The notes under the pieces are model-generated. The model made no database searches and was not told where the DNA came from. It saw nothing but the letters and a program-made list of their open reading frames with translations. A program made the position numbers and the translations under genes. A DNA stretch of 50,433 nucleotides from Paenacidovorax caeni. Its GTDB lineage: Bacteria > Pseudomonadota > Gammaproteobacteria > Burkholderiales > Burkholderiaceae_C. Each line of letters begins with the position of its first letter. The stretch's first letter is position 1. Of the stretch, positions 31,468 through 41,032 are shown piece by piece. Location: positions 1 through 50,433 of the forward strand of contig NZ_CYIG01000039.1 in NCBI RefSeq assembly GCF_001298675.1. Reading direction: 5' to 3'.

Positions 31468-32383
31468 CAGCGCGAAGGCGCTCGATCAGGCCGTTGAGCG
31501 CATCGAGCGAGCCGAACTGGATGGCCAGCTCACCCATTTCCTCGGTGCGCCCGCCGCGCTTGACGCGCTTTTTCACACGCACCTCGACCTCGGCCATGAG
31601 CAGGTCGGACAGTTCTTCTTCGACGCGCTTCAAATCGCGTGACTTCTCTTTTTTGGGCTTTTGCGGCACGAGCTGGAACTCGGCCCCCAGCTTTTTCACC
31701 AGACTTTCGGCCTCGCGCACCGAGAGCTTTTTGGCGGCGATCTGGTTGCCCGCTGTGATCTGCGTGGCCCGGTCCAGCGCCAGCAGCGCGCGCGCATGGC
31801 CCATGTCGATGTCGCCCGCCATGAGCATGGTCTGCACTGGCTCGGCCAGGTTCAGCAAGCGCAACAGGTTGCTGGCCGCGCTGCGCGAGCGGCCCACGGC
31901 CTGCGCGGCCTGCTCATGCGTCAGGCCGAATTCACGCACCAGGCGCTGCAGGCCCTGCGCCTCTTCCAGCGGGTTCAGGTCTTCGCGCTGGATGTTCTCG
32001 ATCAGCGCCATGGCCGCAGCGGCCTCGTCGGGCACCTCGCGCACCAGCACCGGTACCGTGTCCAGGCCTGCCAGACGCGAGGCGCGGTAGCGCCGCTCGC
32101 CGGCGATGATTTCGTACTTGCCGGCATGCTCGCCGCCGGTTAGCTTGCGCACCAGGATCGGCTGCATGATGCCCTGGGCCTTGATGCTCTCGGCCAGCTC
32201 GTACAGCGCACCTTCGTCCATGCGCGTGCGCGGCTGGTAGATGCCGGGCACGAGTTGGTTCAGCGTCAGCGTGCTGGGCAGGCCCGCTGGCGTGGCCTCG
32301 GCCGGCGCGGCCTTGTCCTCGACTTTGGGGCCTAGCAATGCTTCGAGGCCGCGCCCGAGGCCCTTGGGTTTCTTGGTGACCAT
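31457..32383 (-). CDS. parB: Chromosome partitioning protein ParB
   Basis: A 308-residue DNA-binding CTPase that loads at parS sites and spreads or slides to organise the origin region. It starts with the ParA-stimulating motif KGLGRGLEALLG (about 7-18), then has YQPRTRMDEG, the GERRYRA CTP-binding box (95-101), ENIQREDLNPLEEA, a helix-turn-helix (LTHEQAAQAVGRSRSAASNLLRLLNL) and a C-terminal dimer domain. Length is normal. It lies 9 bp downstream of the RBBP9-like hydrolase gene, which separates it from parA. The C-terminal codons and stop lie in the right arm of a 161-bp palindrome. Confidence 0.96.
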   Translation of the reverse strand: MVTKKPKGLGRGLEALLGPKVEDKAAPAEATPAGLPSTLTLNQLVPGIYQPRTRMDEGALYELAESIKAQGIMQPILVRKLTGGEHAGKYEIIAGERRYRASRLAGLDTVPVLVREVPDEAAAAMALIENIQREDLNPLEEAQGLQRLVREFGLTHEQAAQAVGRSRSAASNLLRLLNLAEPVQTMLMAGDIDMGHARALLALDRATQITAGNQIAAKKLSVREAESLVKKLGAEFQLVPQKPKKEKSRDLKRVEEELSDLLMAEVEVRVKKRVKRGGRTEEMGELAIQFGSLDALNGLIERLRAENV

Positions 32384-32392
32384 GCGTGTCTT

Positions 32393-32935
32393 TCAGTCCT
32401 TGTCTGTCAGCGATTCGAGCAGTGCCCGCCCCTCGGGCCACGCGCCCAGCCCTGATTCGGCATTGATGTGGCCGCACGCACCGGCATCGACAAAGCGCGC
32501 GCCCCAGTCCGACGCCAGCGCCTGCGCGCGCTCAAGGCTGCAATACGGGTCGTCGCGGCTGCCCACCAGCACCGCCGGGAAAGGCAGCCGCTGGCGCGCG
32601 ATCGGCGCCCAGCCGGCGAGCTGCGGCGCCAACGCGGGCCGCTCCACGTCGCCCGGCGCCACCAGCAGCGCGCCGCGCACCTTGTGCGCATGGCGCGTAT
32701 GCGCTGCCCACCAGGCCGTGAGGATGCAGCCCAGACTGTGTGCCGCCAGCACCACGGGGCCGGGGATGTCGGCCACCACCTCCTCCAGCCGCGCCGACCA
32801 GTCGCCGCGCAGCGGGCGTGCCCAGTCGTGCTGCTCCACGCGCTGGTCGCCGTGCAGGCGCTCCCACGCAGTCTGCCAATGGCCGGGGCCGGAGTTTTGC
32901 CAGCCGGGCAGGAGCAGGATGGTCGGTGTATTCAT
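32393..32935 (-). CDS. RBBP9/YdeN-type serine hydrolase
   Basis: A 180-residue small alpha/beta hydrolase. The family opening ILLLPGWQNSGPGHWQTAWE is clear; the triad is Ser67 (AAHSLGC), Asp128 or Asp129 (GSRDDPYCS) and His156 (CGHINAESGLGAWPEG). Many members are annotated only as predicted esterases; the substrate is unknown. It sits between parA and parB in the segregation operon. The start codon at 32935 touches a dispersed repeat copy, and no Shine-Dalgarno is present, so initiation efficiency is unclear. Confidence 0.88.
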   Translation of the reverse strand: MNTPTILLLPGWQNSGPGHWQTAWERLHGDQRVEQHDWARPLRGDWSARLEEVVADIPGPVVLAAHSLGCILTAWWAAHTRHAHKVRGALLVAPGDVERPALAPQLAGWAPIARQRLPFPAVLVGSRDDPYCSLERAQALASDWGARFVDAGACGHINAESGLGAWPEGRALLESLTDKD

Positions 32936-32992
32936 CGCTATTGATTCGGTAGCTGTTAGCGCTTGCTGGATAAGGCTTAGGCCCTCTTTTTT
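32936..32992 (-). repeat. Dispersed ~55-bp intergenic repeat, copy E
   Basis: Copy in reverse orientation on the plus strand; on the minus strand it reads GAGGGCCTAAGCCTTATCCA then CAAGCGCTAACAGCTACC and AATAGCG. It fills the gap between parA (stop 33007) and the RBBP9-like gene and directly abuts the latter's ATG at 32935. Confidence 0.8.
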
Positions 32993-33006
32993 ATAAAAAT
33001 CATGCG

Positions 33007-33777
33007 TTACATGGCCCCTATGCGTTCGACCATTTCCTTGGCGAACTCGACGAATGCCTGGCTGCCCTTGGCTGCAGGGTCAAACACCACCCCGGGCAAG
33101 CCATAGCTGGGCGCCTCGGCCAAGCGCACATTGCGCGGGATGACGGTATTGAACACCTTGTCGCCAAAGTGCCCTTTGAGCTGCTCGCTGACTTGGGCCT
33201 GCAGCGTGATGCGCGGGTCGTACATCACGCGCAGCAGGCCAATGATCTGCAGCTCGGGGTTGAGGTTGGCGTGCACCTGCTTGATGGTGTTAACCAGGTC
33301 CGTCAGCCCCTCCAGCGCAAAGTACTCGCACTGCATGGGCACGATGACCCCATGCGCGCTGCACAAGCCGTTGAGCGTGAGCATGGACAGGGACGGCGGG
33401 CAGTCGATCAGTACGAAGTCGTACTCCGCCTGCACCGCATCGAGCGCAGTCTTGAGGCGTTTTTCGCGCCGCTCCAGCTCGACCAGTTCCACCTCGGCGC
33501 CGGCCAGCTCGCGGTTGGCACCCAGCACGCGGTAGCCGCCCGGCCCTGACGCAACCGCAGCTTCCTGCACCGAGGCGGATTCCAGCAGTACGTCGTACAC
33601 GGACAGCGCCAGGCCGCGCTTGTCCACCCCGGAGCCCATGGTGGCGTTGCCCTGTGGATCGAGATCCACCAGCAACACGCGCTGGCCAATCTTGGCCAAG
33701 CCCGCTGCGAGATTGACGGTGGTGGTGGTTTTGCCAACGCCGCCTTTTTGGTTGGCGATGCAGAAAATCTTGGCCAT
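33007..33777 (-). CDS. parA: Chromosome partitioning ATPase ParA (Soj)
   Basis: A 256-residue deviant-Walker ATPase. The P-loop is KGGVGKTTTTVNLA (Lys11 and Lys16), switch I is VDLDPQGNATMGSGVD, and Walker B is FVLIDCPPSLSMLTLN. The C-terminal NPELQIIGLLRVMYDPRITLQAQV is typical of chromosomal ParA/Soj. It binds DNA nonspecifically when ATP-bound and pulls ParB-parS complexes. It follows the LysE-family gene by 9 bp, and four parS-like sites lie within 6.5 kb, supporting a functional chromosomal system rather than a plasmid one. Confidence 0.96.
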   Translation of the reverse strand: MAKIFCIANQKGGVGKTTTTVNLAAGLAKIGQRVLLVDLDPQGNATMGSGVDKRGLALSVYDVLLESASVQEAAVASGPGGYRVLGANRELAGAEVELVELERREKRLKTALDAVQAEYDFVLIDCPPSLSMLTLNGLCSAHGVIVPMQCEYFALEGLTDLVNTIKQVHANLNPELQIIGLLRVMYDPRITLQAQVSEQLKGHFGDKVFNTVIPRNVRLAEAPSYGLPGVVFDPAAKGSQAFVEFAKEMVERIGAM

Positions 33778-33786
33778 GCGATGGAC

Positions 33787-34401
33787 TTATCTGGAAATGG
33801 CCAGCTTGACGCCGAAGCCGATGAGAAACACGCCGGCCGTTTTTTCCAGCACGCGCGCAATGGTGGGATTGGCGCGCATGCGCTCGGCCAGGTGGTGCGT
33901 GAGCAGCACCACGGTCAGGCTGTAGAAAAACGTCAGGACGGCGATGGTCACCGCCATGACGCCGAACGTCAGCAGCCCCTGGTGCCGCGCCGGATCCACA
34001 AACAGCGGGAAAAACGCCATGTAAAAGACGATGGCCTTCGGATTAAGCAGCGTGATGATGGCCCCCTGCTTGAAGTAATGGCGCGGGGCAATGCGCAGCA
34101 CCGGCGCACTGCCCGGCTTGGCCGTGAGCATTTTGAAGCCGAGCCACGCCAGGTAGGCGGCACCCAGCCATTGCACGGCATGGAAAGCCGCCGGATAGGT
34201 GGCCAGCAGCGCTGCCACCCCCGCCACCGCAGCCCACATGAGCACTTGGTCGGCCGCGATCACGCCTAACCCAGCGGCCATGCCCGCGCGCACGCCCCCC
34301 TTGCCGGTGGAGGTGATGAGAGCCAGGTTGCCAGGACCGGGAATGGCCAGGAACAGGATGATCGCGGCGACGAACGCGCCGTAGTCAGCGATGCCGAACA
34401 T
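33787..34401 (-). CDS. LysE/RhtB-family amino-acid exporter
   Basis: A 204-residue inner-membrane protein with about six hydrophobic helices. It has the family N-terminus YGAFVAAIILFLAIPGPGNLALI (the PGP-x-N motif), RAGMAAGLGVIAADQVLM and ITLLNPKAIVFYMAFFPLFVD, then two C-terminal helices. It probably exports an amino acid such as threonine or homoserine, or a similar solute. Its place between rsmG and parA is common in related genomes (from memory), but its substrate is not linked to segregation. It is 43 bp downstream of rsmG. Confidence 0.92.
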   Translation of the reverse strand: MFGIADYGAFVAAIILFLAIPGPGNLALITSTGKGGVRAGMAAGLGVIAADQVLMWAAVAGVAALLATYPAAFHAVQWLGAAYLAWLGFKMLTAKPGSAPVLRIAPRHYFKQGAIITLLNPKAIVFYMAFFPLFVDPARHQGLLTFGVMAVTIAVLTFFYSLTVVLLTHHLAERMRANPTIARVLEKTAGVFLIGFGVKLAISR

Positions 34402-34444
34402 GATGGGGAACCCTTCGAGCGCTGCAGGGCAGCAACGGGCGAGT

Positions 34445-35107
34445 TTACGCCACGGCCTCGCTGGCGGCAGGCCGCATCCAGACGATGCAGCGCTCAGCGT
34501 CCAGTCCCGGCACGGTGAGCGGTTCCACGTGGAACACCTGCACCGTGGCCGGCAGCGCGGCGATTTCGTCGCTTGGGTGCCGGCCCTTCATGGCCAGCCA
34601 GACAGCATGCGGCGCCAGCGCCTGACGCGACCACGCGGTGAAGTCGGCCAGCGCCGCAAAGGCGCGGCAGCTCACCACGTCGAACGGGCCGGCCAGTGTT
34701 TCCACACGCGCGTGGATGCCGTGCAGGTTGGGCAGCTTGAGCGCCGCGGCGGCCTGCTGAATGAACGCGGCCTTCTTGGCCACGGTGTCTACGCAGCTGA
34801 CATCAACCTCAGGACAGCAGATAGCGAACACCACGCCGGGCAAGCCACCGCCAGAACCCACGTCGAGCAGACGGGCGCCCTGCCCCACTGGCAGCCCAGC
34901 GAGGTGGCGACGCAACGGCGCCACGGCCGCCAGGCTGTCGAGCAGGTGGTGGGTCAGCATTTCCTGCGGGTCGCGTACCGCCGTCAGGTTGTATACCTTG
35001 TTCCATTTCTGCAGCAAGGCCAGGAAGTCCAGCAACTGGGCAATCTGCCCCTCGTTCAGCGCCAGCCCGAGGGCCTGGGCGCCTTGGCGCAGCGCGGCCT
35101 CCATCAT
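34445..35107 (-). CDS. rsmG: 16S rRNA (guanine527-N7)-methyltransferase RsmG (GidB)
   Basis: A 220-residue SAM enzyme that methylates G527 of 16S rRNA. The SAM site is [17 protein letters not shown] (about 85-101), followed by [18 protein letters not shown] and [15 protein letters not shown], all typical. The start overlaps the mnmG stop by four bases (ATGA at 35107-35104). A parS-like palindrome (34521-34536) lies inside the C-terminal coding part, over the codons for FHVEP. Confidence 0.95.
   Translation of the reverse strand: MMEAALRQGAQALGLALNEGQIAQLLDFLALLQKWNKVYNLTAVRDPQEMLTHHLLDSLAAVAPLRRHLAGLPVGQGARLLDVGSGGGLPGVVFAICCPEVDVSCVDTVAKKAAFIQQAAAALKLPNLHGIHARVETLAGPFDVVSCRAFAALADFTAWSRQALAPHAVWLAMKGRHPSDEIAALPATVQVFHVEPLTVPGLDAERCIVWMRPAASEAVA
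34521..34536. other. parS-like site inside rsmG
   Basis: GGTTCCACGTGGAACA matches the ParB consensus TGTTCCACGTGGAACA at 15 of 16 positions and is an inverted repeat. It lies in rsmG, near parAB, as in many bacteria. Confidence 0.85.
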
Positions 35108-37056
35108 GCGGCCTCCACGGCGAAGCCCTTGAAGCCGCCCTTCTTCAAATGCACCAGCAGCAGCGAGATGGCCGCCGGAGTGACGCCCGAGATGCGGGAC
35201 GCCTGCCCCAGTGTCTCCGGCCGGTGCTTTTGCAGCTTCTGGCGCACCTCAATCGACAGGGCCGCCACCTGCATGTAATCCAGCTCCTCCGGCAGCCGCA
35301 ACCGCTCGAAGTGGGCCGCGCGCTGCACCTCGTCTTTCTGCCGGTCGATGTAGCCCGCATACTTGGCGGCGATCTCCACCTGCTCAATTACCGACGCGCC
35401 CAGGTCGCCCAGCGTTTCACGTGAAACATCGCTGCTCGCGTACTTACCACCGTCCAGCGACATGAGCGCCTCGTAGCCGACGCCCGGGCGGCGCAGCAGG
35501 TCGAACAGGTTGTACTCATGCTCGATGGCCTTGCCCAGCACGCGCTCGGACTCCTGTGCCGCGAGGATGCGCGGATTCACCCAGGTGGACTTCAATCGTT
35601 CAGTTTCACGCGCAACCGCATCGCGCTTGCGGCTGAACGCATCCCAGCGCGCATCGTCGATCAGGCCCATGCGGCGGCCCTGTTCGGTCAAGCGCATGTC
35701 AGCGTTGTCTTCGCGCAGCTGCAGGCGGAACTCGGCGCGGCTGGTGAACATGCGGTAGGGTTCCGTCACGCCCTTGGTCACCAGGTCGTCCACCAGCACG
35801 CCCAGGTACGCCTCGTCGCGACCAGGCAGCCAGGGGGCCTCGCCGCGGCATTGCAGCGCCGCGTTCAAGCCAGCAAACAACCCCTGCGCGGCGGCCTCTT
35901 CGTAGCCGGTGGTGCCGTTGATTTGTCCCGCAAAGAACAGGCCCTGGATCTGCCGCGTCTCGAAACTGCTCTTGAGCGAGCGCGGGTCGAAGTAGTCGTA
36001 CTCGATGGCGTAGCCAGGGCGCAAGATGTGGGCGTTCTCCAGCCCCTTCATGCTGCGCACCAGGTCGTACTGGATGTCAAACGGCAGGCTGGTGCTGATG
36101 CCGTTGGGGTAGAACTCGTGCGTGGTCAGCCCTTCGGGCTCCAGGAAGATCTGGTGGCTGTCCTTGTCGGCAAAGCGGTTGATCTTGTCTTCCACACTGG
36201 GGCAATAGCGCGGGCCCACACCCTCGATCTTGCCGGTGAACATGGGGCTGCGATCAAAGCCGCTGCGGATGATTTCGTGCGTGCGCTCGTTGGTGTGCGT
36301 GATCCAACACGGCACCTGGCGTGGGTGCATCGCCGCCGAGCCCATGAAGCTAAACACAGGCAACACACCTTCATTCACACCACCGGGCATGCCGTCGCCG
36401 GGCTGCTCCTCGCACTTGGAGAAGTCGATGCTGCGCCCGTCAATGCGCGGCGGCGTGCCGGTCTTGAGGCGCCCTTGCGGCAGCTTCAATTCCTTGAGCC
36501 GGCTGGACAGGCTCACGGCCGGCGGGTCGCCCGCGCGCCCGGCCGCGTAGTTGTTCAGGCCGACATGGATCTTGCCGTCGAGGAAGGTGCCCGCCGTCAG
36601 CACCACGGTGCGGCTGCGGAAGGTGATGCCGACCTGCGTCACCGCCCCCACCACCCGATCGCTTTCGACCACGAGGTCATCCACCGCCTGCTGGAACAGC
36701 CACAGGTTGTTCTGGTTCTCCAGCATGCGGCGGATCGCGGCCTTGTACAGCACGCGGTCGGCCTGCGCGCGCGTGGCGCGTACCGCAGATCCCTTGCTGC
36801 TATTGAGTGTGCGGAACTGGATGCCGCCCTCGTCCGTGGCCAGCGCCATGGCACCGCCCAGCGCATCCACCTCCTTGACCAAGTGACCCTTGCCAATGCC
36901 GCCAATGCTGGGGTTGCAGCTCATTTGCCCCAGCGTCTCGATGTTGTGGGTCAGCAGCAGCGTTTTGCAACCCATGCGCGCAGCCGCCAACGCCGCCTCC
37001 GTGCCGGCATGGCCGCCACCGACAACGATGACATCGAATTCCTGGGGATACAGCAT
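35104..37056 (-). CDS. mnmG: tRNA uridine-5-carboxymethylaminomethyl modification enzyme MnmG (GidA)
   Basis: A 650-residue FAD protein that, with MnmE, modifies U34 of certain tRNAs. The dinucleotide fold is [23 protein letters not shown] (about 8-30), followed by [20 protein letters not shown]. Signature [12 protein letters not shown] and [17 protein letters not shown] are present, and the C-terminal GidA domain ends in [21 protein letters not shown]. Length equals the family norm. The ATG at 37056 is the family start; the frame stays open another 200 codons upstream only because it runs opposite the chemotaxis gene. It overlaps rsmG by 4 bp. A parS-like site lies within its coding sequence at 35413. 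Confidence 0.96.
   Translation of the reverse strand: MLYPQEFDVIVVGGGHAGTEAALAAARMGCKTLLLTHNIETLGQMSCNPSIGGIGKGHLVKEVDALGGAMALATDEGGIQFRTLNSSKGSAVRATRAQADRVLYKAAIRRMLENQNNLWLFQQAVDDLVVESDRVVGAVTQVGITFRSRTVVLTAGTFLDGKIHVGLNNYAAGRAGDPPAVSLSSRLKELKLPQGRLKTGTPPRIDGRSIDFSKCEEQPGDGMPGGVNEGVLPVFSFMGSAAMHPRQVPCWITHTNERTHEIIRSGFDRSPMFTGKIEGVGPRYCPSVEDKINRFADKDSHQIFLEPEGLTTHEFYPNGISTSLPFDIQYDLVRSMKGLENAHILRPGYAIEYDYFDPRSLKSSFETRQIQGLFFAGQINGTTGYEEAAAQGLFAGLNAALQCRGEAPWLPGRDEAYLGVLVDDLVTKGVTEPYRMFTSRAEFRLQLREDNADMRLTEQGRRMGLIDDARWDAFSRKRDAVARETERLKSTWVNPRILAAQESERVLGKAIEHEYNLFDLLRRPGVGYEALMSLDGGKYASSDVSRETLGDLGASVIEQVEIAAKYAGYIDRQKDEVQRAAHFERLRLPEELDYMQVAALSIEVRQKLQKHRPETLGQASRISGVTPAAISLLLVHLKKGGFKGFAVEAA
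35413..35428. other. parS-like site inside mnmG
   Basis: CGTTTCACGTGAAACA matches TGTTTCACGTGAAACA at 15 of 16 positions. It lies in the codons for DVSRET of MnmG. Confidence 0.88.
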
Positions 37057-37114
37057 GGGACAAGGCTCCGGTGGCGCAGGGAAACTCGTAATTTTCCCAC
37101 CTTTGGCCGTCCAG

Positions 37115-37130
37115 TGTTTCACGTGAAACC
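37115..37130. other. parS-like site upstream of mnmG
   Basis: TGTTTCACGTGAAACC matches the consensus at 15 of 16 positions. It lies in the 216-bp divergent gap between mnmG and the chemotaxis receptor gene. Confidence 0.9.
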
Positions 37131-37272
37131 CCGCCCGGATTTTTTTGCACCTCGCGTCATACCCGCGCCAGGTTGCACCCTGAAAGCCCCCACAATGAAC
37201 CAAGCATTCGCCCCACTGCTGGCGGGGTTCTTGCTTCACAAAAAAAGCCACGCCTACAAGGAGAAAAAGTTC

Positions 37273-39270
37273 ATGTCGTTCTTTCGCCAACTCTCGCTGC
37301 GCACCCAGATGCTGACGGTGGTGGCATGCATCATCCTGGCGGGTTTTGCGCTGACTCTGTCCATCCTCACCTGGCAGGCAGGCCAGATGCAGCGTGACGC
37401 CGCCCTGCAATACGCCGGCGAATTGGCCGCCCACAATGGCCGTGCCGCGGCAGTCCCGCTGCAGCAGGGGCTGGAGGCCGCACGCACGCTGGCCGCCGCC
37501 ATGGTGGCGCTCAAAGCATCGGGCCACGCCGACCGCCAGACCGCCAACGCCATCCTGCGCTCCGTGCTGGAAAAGAACCCCCGCTTCGTCGGCGTGTGGA
37601 CGGGCTGGGAGCCGAACGCCTTCGACGGCCGTGACGCCGACTTCGCCAGCGCCATCGGCCACGATGCCACAGGCCGCTACGTGCCTTACTGGAACCGTGG
37701 CGGGACCAATGGCAGCGCCACCGTGGAGCCCTTGGCCGACTACGACAAGCCCGGCCCGGGCGACTACTACCAGCTACCCAAGTCCACGGGTGGCAATGTG
37801 CTGGTGGAGCCCTACCCCTACCAGATCGGAGGCAAGAGCGTGCTCATCACGACCTTGTCGGTCCCGATCCAGATCGACGGTCGCTTTATGGGCGTCGCGG
37901 GCGTAGACATCCCCTTGGACGGTATCCAGGAGATGGTGCAGTCCATCCGCATCTACCAAAGCGGCTACGCCAGCCTGCTCTCCAACCAAGCCCTCTACGT
38001 GGCTGCCAAGAACCCTTCCCAGATTGGCAAACCCATGGTGGCCGCAGACGGCTTTGCAGAAGAGCAGCTCCAGTCCATGCGCGAAGCCATCCGCAGTGGC
38101 CGCCGCCTGGAAACGGTCTTCCACGACACCCAGGCCAACGCCGACGCCACGCGCATTCTGGTGCCGCTGCAGCTCGACGGCATCACCACACCCTGGTCGT
38201 TCGCCGCCACCGTGCCCACCGATGAAATCCTCGCACAGGTGCACCGCCTGCAATGGACTTCCGCAGCCCTGGGCCTGCTCAGCATCGCGCTCGTCTCCAT
38301 CGTCCTGGCCTTTGCCATGGACCGGCTGGTGCTGCGGCCCATTGGCGGCGAGCCCAGCGAAGCGGCGGCTCTGGCCGAGCGCGTGGCCCAGGGCGACCTG
38401 AGCCGCACCATCGCCCTGCGAGAAAACGATCGCAGCAGCCTCATGTTCCAGCTCAAGACCATGCAGGACAGTCTGGCCTCCGTCGTCGCCCACGTGCGTG
38501 AAGGGGCGGAGGCCGTGGCCACCGCCAGCGCGCAAATCTCGCAGGGCAACCACGACCTCTCCGGCCGCACCGAATCGCAGGCCAGCGCCCTCGAAGAAAC
38601 CGCCGCCTCGATGGAGCAGCTCGGCTCCACGGTGCGCCAGAACGCCGACCACGCCCACAATGCCAGCACCCTGGCGCGCCAAGCCTCCGACGTTGCCGCA
38701 CAAGGCGGCGAGGCCGTGGCCCGCGTCATCCACACCATGCAGGGCATCAACGACAGCAGCCGCAAGATCGCAGACATCATCGGCGTGATCGATGGCATCG
38801 CCTTCCAGACCAACATCCTGGCGCTGAACGCCGCCGTCGAAGCGGCGCGCGCCGGCGAGCAGGGCCGGGGCTTCGCCGTGGTGGCCAGCGAGGTGCGCAG
38901 CCTGGCCGGTCGCAGCGCCGAGGCGGCACGCGAGATCAAGACCCTCATCAGCGACAGCGTGGGTCGCGTGGAAACCGGCAGCAACCAAGTCCACGAGGCC
39001 GGAGAAACCATGCAGCGCGTGGTCGATTCCATCCAGCGTGTGAGCACGATCGTGGCGGAGATCAGTGCCGCCAGCCGCGAGCAAAGCGCTGGCGTGGCGC
39101 AGGTGGGAGAAGCCGTCACCCAGATGGACCAGGCCACGCAGCAGAACGCCGCGCTGGTCGAGGAAATGTCCGCCGCCGCCCAGAGCCTGCGCCAGCAGGC
39201 CGATGCCCTGGTAGGCACCGTGGCGGTGTTCCAACTGGAGCGCCGACAAACCGCCATCGGACGCGGATAA
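37273..39270 (+). CDS. Methyl-accepting chemotaxis protein with double-Cache sensor
   Basis: A 665-residue inner-membrane receptor. Helix 1 spans about 12-35, the periplasmic domain about 36-305 fits the dCACHE_1 type ([66 protein letters not shown]), helix 2 about 308-332, then HAMP. The cytosolic signalling tip is [45 protein letters not shown]. Such Cache receptors often bind amino acids or carboxylates; the ligand is not determined. AAGGAG precedes the ATG at 37273 by 10 bases. No C-terminal CheR pentapeptide is present. It is divergent from mnmG. Confidence 0.95.
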   Translation: MSFFRQLSLRTQMLTVVACIILAGFALTLSILTWQAGQMQRDAALQYAGELAAHNGRAAAVPLQQGLEAARTLAAAMVALKASGHADRQTANAILRSVLEKNPRFVGVWTGWEPNAFDGRDADFASAIGHDATGRYVPYWNRGGTNGSATVEPLADYDKPGPGDYYQLPKSTGGNVLVEPYPYQIGGKSVLITTLSVPIQIDGRFMGVAGVDIPLDGIQEMVQSIRIYQSGYASLLSNQALYVAAKNPSQIGKPMVAADGFAEEQLQSMREAIRSGRRLETVFHDTQANADATRILVPLQLDGITTPWSFAATVPTDEILAQVHRLQWTSAALGLLSIALVSIVLAFAMDRLVLRPIGGEPSEAAALAERVAQGDLSRTIALRENDRSSLMFQLKTMQDSLASVVAHVREGAEAVATASAQISQGNHDLSGRTESQASALEETAASMEQLGSTVRQNADHAHNASTLARQASDVAAQGGEAVARVIHTMQGINDSSRKIADIIGVIDGIAFQTNILALNAAVEAARAGEQGRGFAVVASEVRSLAGRSAEAAREIKTLISDSVGRVETGSNQVHEAGETMQRVVDSIQRVSTIVAEISAASREQSAGVAQVGEAVTQMDQATQQNAALVEEMSAAAQSLRQQADALVGTVAVFQLERRQTAIGRG

Positions 39271-39303
39271 AGCACGCGGCAGGGAGTACGCCGCGCCGGT
39301 GTT

Positions 39304-39319
39304 TGTTTCACGTGAAACC
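39304..39319. other. parS-like site downstream of the chemotaxis receptor gene
   Basis: TGTTTCACGTGAAACC matches the consensus at 15 of 16 positions. It is the outermost of the four sites found, between the receptor stop (39270) and the FMN-reductase start (39361). Confidence 0.9.
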
Positions 39320-39360
39320 ACGCACATATCCTGCATGCAGGGCGTGGTTCAATCGGCGCC

Positions 39361-39939
39361 ATGAAACTCCTCGCCTTCGCGGGCAGCACCCGCCACGAAT
39401 CATTCAACCGCCGCCTGGCCGCCGCAGCCGCCCGCATGGGCCGCGAGGCCGGGGCCGACGTCACGCTGCTGGAGCTGTCGGACTTCGACATCCCGCTGTA
39501 CAACGCCGACCTGGAAGCCCGGGGCACGCCAGCCGACGTGCTCCGCCTCAAGGAGGTGATGGACGCACACCCGGCATGGATCATCTGCTCGCCCGAATAC
39601 AACGGCAGCTACACCGCCCTGCTGAAAAACACCATCGACTGGGCCTCCAGCCCGGTCAGCGGCCACCCGGTGTGGGGCCAGGGCGACCGCCCGCTGGCCG
39701 GCAAAGTGGTCGGCATGCTCAGCGCGTCCAACGGCCGACTGGGTGGCCTGCGCGCACAAAGCCATCTCGCCCCGCTGCTGCTCAACACGCAGTGCTGGCT
39801 GGCCCCTCAAGCCTACGCCCTCAGCGCAGCGGCCGAAGCCTTCGATGCACAGGGCGCTCTGCGCCATGCGCACGACCAGGCGGCCGTGCGTGCCGTGGTC
39901 ACGCAGGTGCTTTGGGCCGCGCAGCGCCTGCAGGGCTAG
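39361..39939 (+). CDS. NADPH-dependent FMN reductase (ChrR/YieF-like)
   Basis: A 192-residue flavodoxin-fold enzyme. The FMN phosphate loop is AGSTRHESFNRRL (about 7-19), and the second FMN signature is CSPEYNGSYTALLKNTIDW (about 75-94). Family members reduce quinones, chromate or azo dyes with NAD(P)H, often by two electrons to avoid radicals. Start and length are typical. The following Cys-cluster gene begins directly after its stop codon, so the pair is co-transcribed. It may belong with the downstream GST and Old Yellow Enzyme in detoxification of electrophiles; that grouping is inference. Confidence 0.92.
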   Translation: MKLLAFAGSTRHESFNRRLAAAAARMGREAGADVTLLELSDFDIPLYNADLEARGTPADVLRLKEVMDAHPAWIICSPEYNGSYTALLKNTIDWASSPVSGHPVWGQGDRPLAGKVVGMLSASNGRLGGLRAQSHLAPLLLNTQCWLAPQAYALSAAAEAFDAQGALRHAHDQAAVRAVVTQVLWAAQRLQG

Positions 39940-40242
39940 ATGGAATGCCGCCCCGGCTGCGGCGCCTGCTGCACCGCGCCGTCGATTTCCTCGCCCATTC
40001 CCGGCATGCCCCAGGGCAAGCCCGCGGGCGTGCCCTGCGTGCAGCTCGGCGCTGGCGCACGCTGCCGCATCTTCGGCCACCCAGAGCGCCCTGCCGTCTG
40101 CGCCTCGCTGCAGCCGAGCCAGGCCATGTGCGGTGCCAATCGCACCCAGGCCATGCAGTGGCTCACCTGGATGGAGCAGGCCACCGCCCCAAGCGCCCCA
40201 GGAGAAAGCCCCGCGGCAGACAAGCCACCACGCATGGCATAG
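39940..40242 (+). CDS. YkgJ-family cysteine-cluster protein
   Basis: A 100-residue protein with eight cysteines (3, 7, 10, 11, 33, 42, 54, 64), of the YkgJ/UPF0153 type, with the opening CRPGCGACC and a second group PCVQL...RCRIF, then [14 protein letters not shown]. This spacing suggests a bound metal or Fe-S cluster. The C-terminal 20 residues are Pro/Ala-rich and probably disordered. Function is unknown. Its ATG immediately follows the stop of the FMN reductase gene. Confidence 0.85.
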   Translation: MECRPGCGACCTAPSISSPIPGMPQGKPAGVPCVQLGAGARCRIFGHPERPAVCASLQPSQAMCGANRTQAMQWLTWMEQATAPSAPGESPAADKPPRMA

Positions 40243-40285
40243 CATGGCACCCATCCATCCAACCCACTGCAAGGAAGGACCTCGC

Positions 40286-40894
40286 ATGAAGCTGTACTAC
40301 TCCCCTGGCGCCTGCTCGCTGTCCCCCCACATCGTTCTGCACGAAGCCGGCCTGGCCTACACCCCGGTGCTGGCCAGCACCAAGAGCCACAAGCTGCAGG
40401 ACGGCACGGACTTCTACACCATCAACCCGCTGGGTTACGTGCCCGTGCTCGAACTGGACGACGGCACCCGCCTGCGCGAAGGCCCTGCCATCGTGCAGTA
40501 CCTGGCCGACCAGGCACCGCACAAGAACCTGGCCCCGGCCAATGGCACGCTGGCACGCTACCGGCTACAGGAATGGCTCACCTTCATCGGCACCGAGCTG
40601 CACAAGAGCTTCGGCCCGCTGTTCACCCCCGGCACCCCCGAGGACTACAAGCCCCAGGTGCGCGAACGCCTGCTGGGCCGCCTGCAATGGGTAGACAGCG
40701 AACTGGCGCACAAGCCCTACCTGATGGGCGAGCAGTTCACCGTGGCCGACGCGTACCTCTTCACCGTCAGCAACTGGTGCGGCCATGTCGGCGTGGACAT
40801 TTCCGGCCTCAAGCACCTCGCGGCCTACCGCGAGCGCATTGCAGCCCGCCCGGCCGTCCAGGCCGCAATGAAGGCCGAAGGCCTGCTCAAGTAA
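40286..40894 (+). CDS. Glutathione S-transferase, beta class
   Basis: A 202-residue cytosolic enzyme. The thioredoxin-like N-domain starts MKLYYSPGACSLSPHIVLHEAG, with Cys10 as in the beta-class GSTs that can form a mixed disulfide with glutathione, and includes NPLGYVPVLELDDG and EGPAIVQYLAD for glutathione binding. The helical C-domain has the N-capping motif QFTVADAYLFTVSNW. It likely conjugates or reduces electrophiles with glutathione, whose synthesis gene gshA is in the same window. AAGGAAGGA lies before the ATG. Confidence 0.94.
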   Translation: MKLYYSPGACSLSPHIVLHEAGLAYTPVLASTKSHKLQDGTDFYTINPLGYVPVLELDDGTRLREGPAIVQYLADQAPHKNLAPANGTLARYRLQEWLTFIGTELHKSFGPLFTPGTPEDYKPQVRERLLGRLQWVDSELAHKPYLMGEQFTVADAYLFTVSNWCGHVGVDISGLKHLAAYRERIAARPAVQAAMKAEGLLK

Positions 40895-40902
40895 GACGCC
40901 AC

Positions 40903-40929
40903 GCCTCCCCCACCCCGCAGGGGGGAGGC
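40903..40929. terminator. GC-rich stem-loop after the GST gene
   Basis: GCCTCCCCC (40903-40911) and GGGGGAGGC (40921-40929) form a perfect 9-bp stem with a 9-base loop, 9 bp after the GST stop codon. No T-run follows, so it may stabilise the 3' end or pause polymerase rather than act as a classic terminator. Confidence 0.5.
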
Positions 40930-41032
40930 ATGCCATGCGTCTCCTGGTTGACGCAAGCCAGCGCGCGTGGCGCGCCAAGCCGATACGCTCCCAGGCACCG
41001 TTTCCACTACCGCCTCCACGGAGGCCGATTCC

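Noticed and set aside
37057-37662. Upstream extension of mnmG by about 200 codons
   Set aside because: It runs opposite the chemotaxis receptor and through a parS site; MnmG orthologues start at the ATG at 37056.
39275-39295. Short hairpin (CGCGGC/GCCGCG) after the chemotaxis receptor gene
   Set aside because: Only six base pairs, a 9-base loop and no T-run; common by chance in GC-rich DNA.
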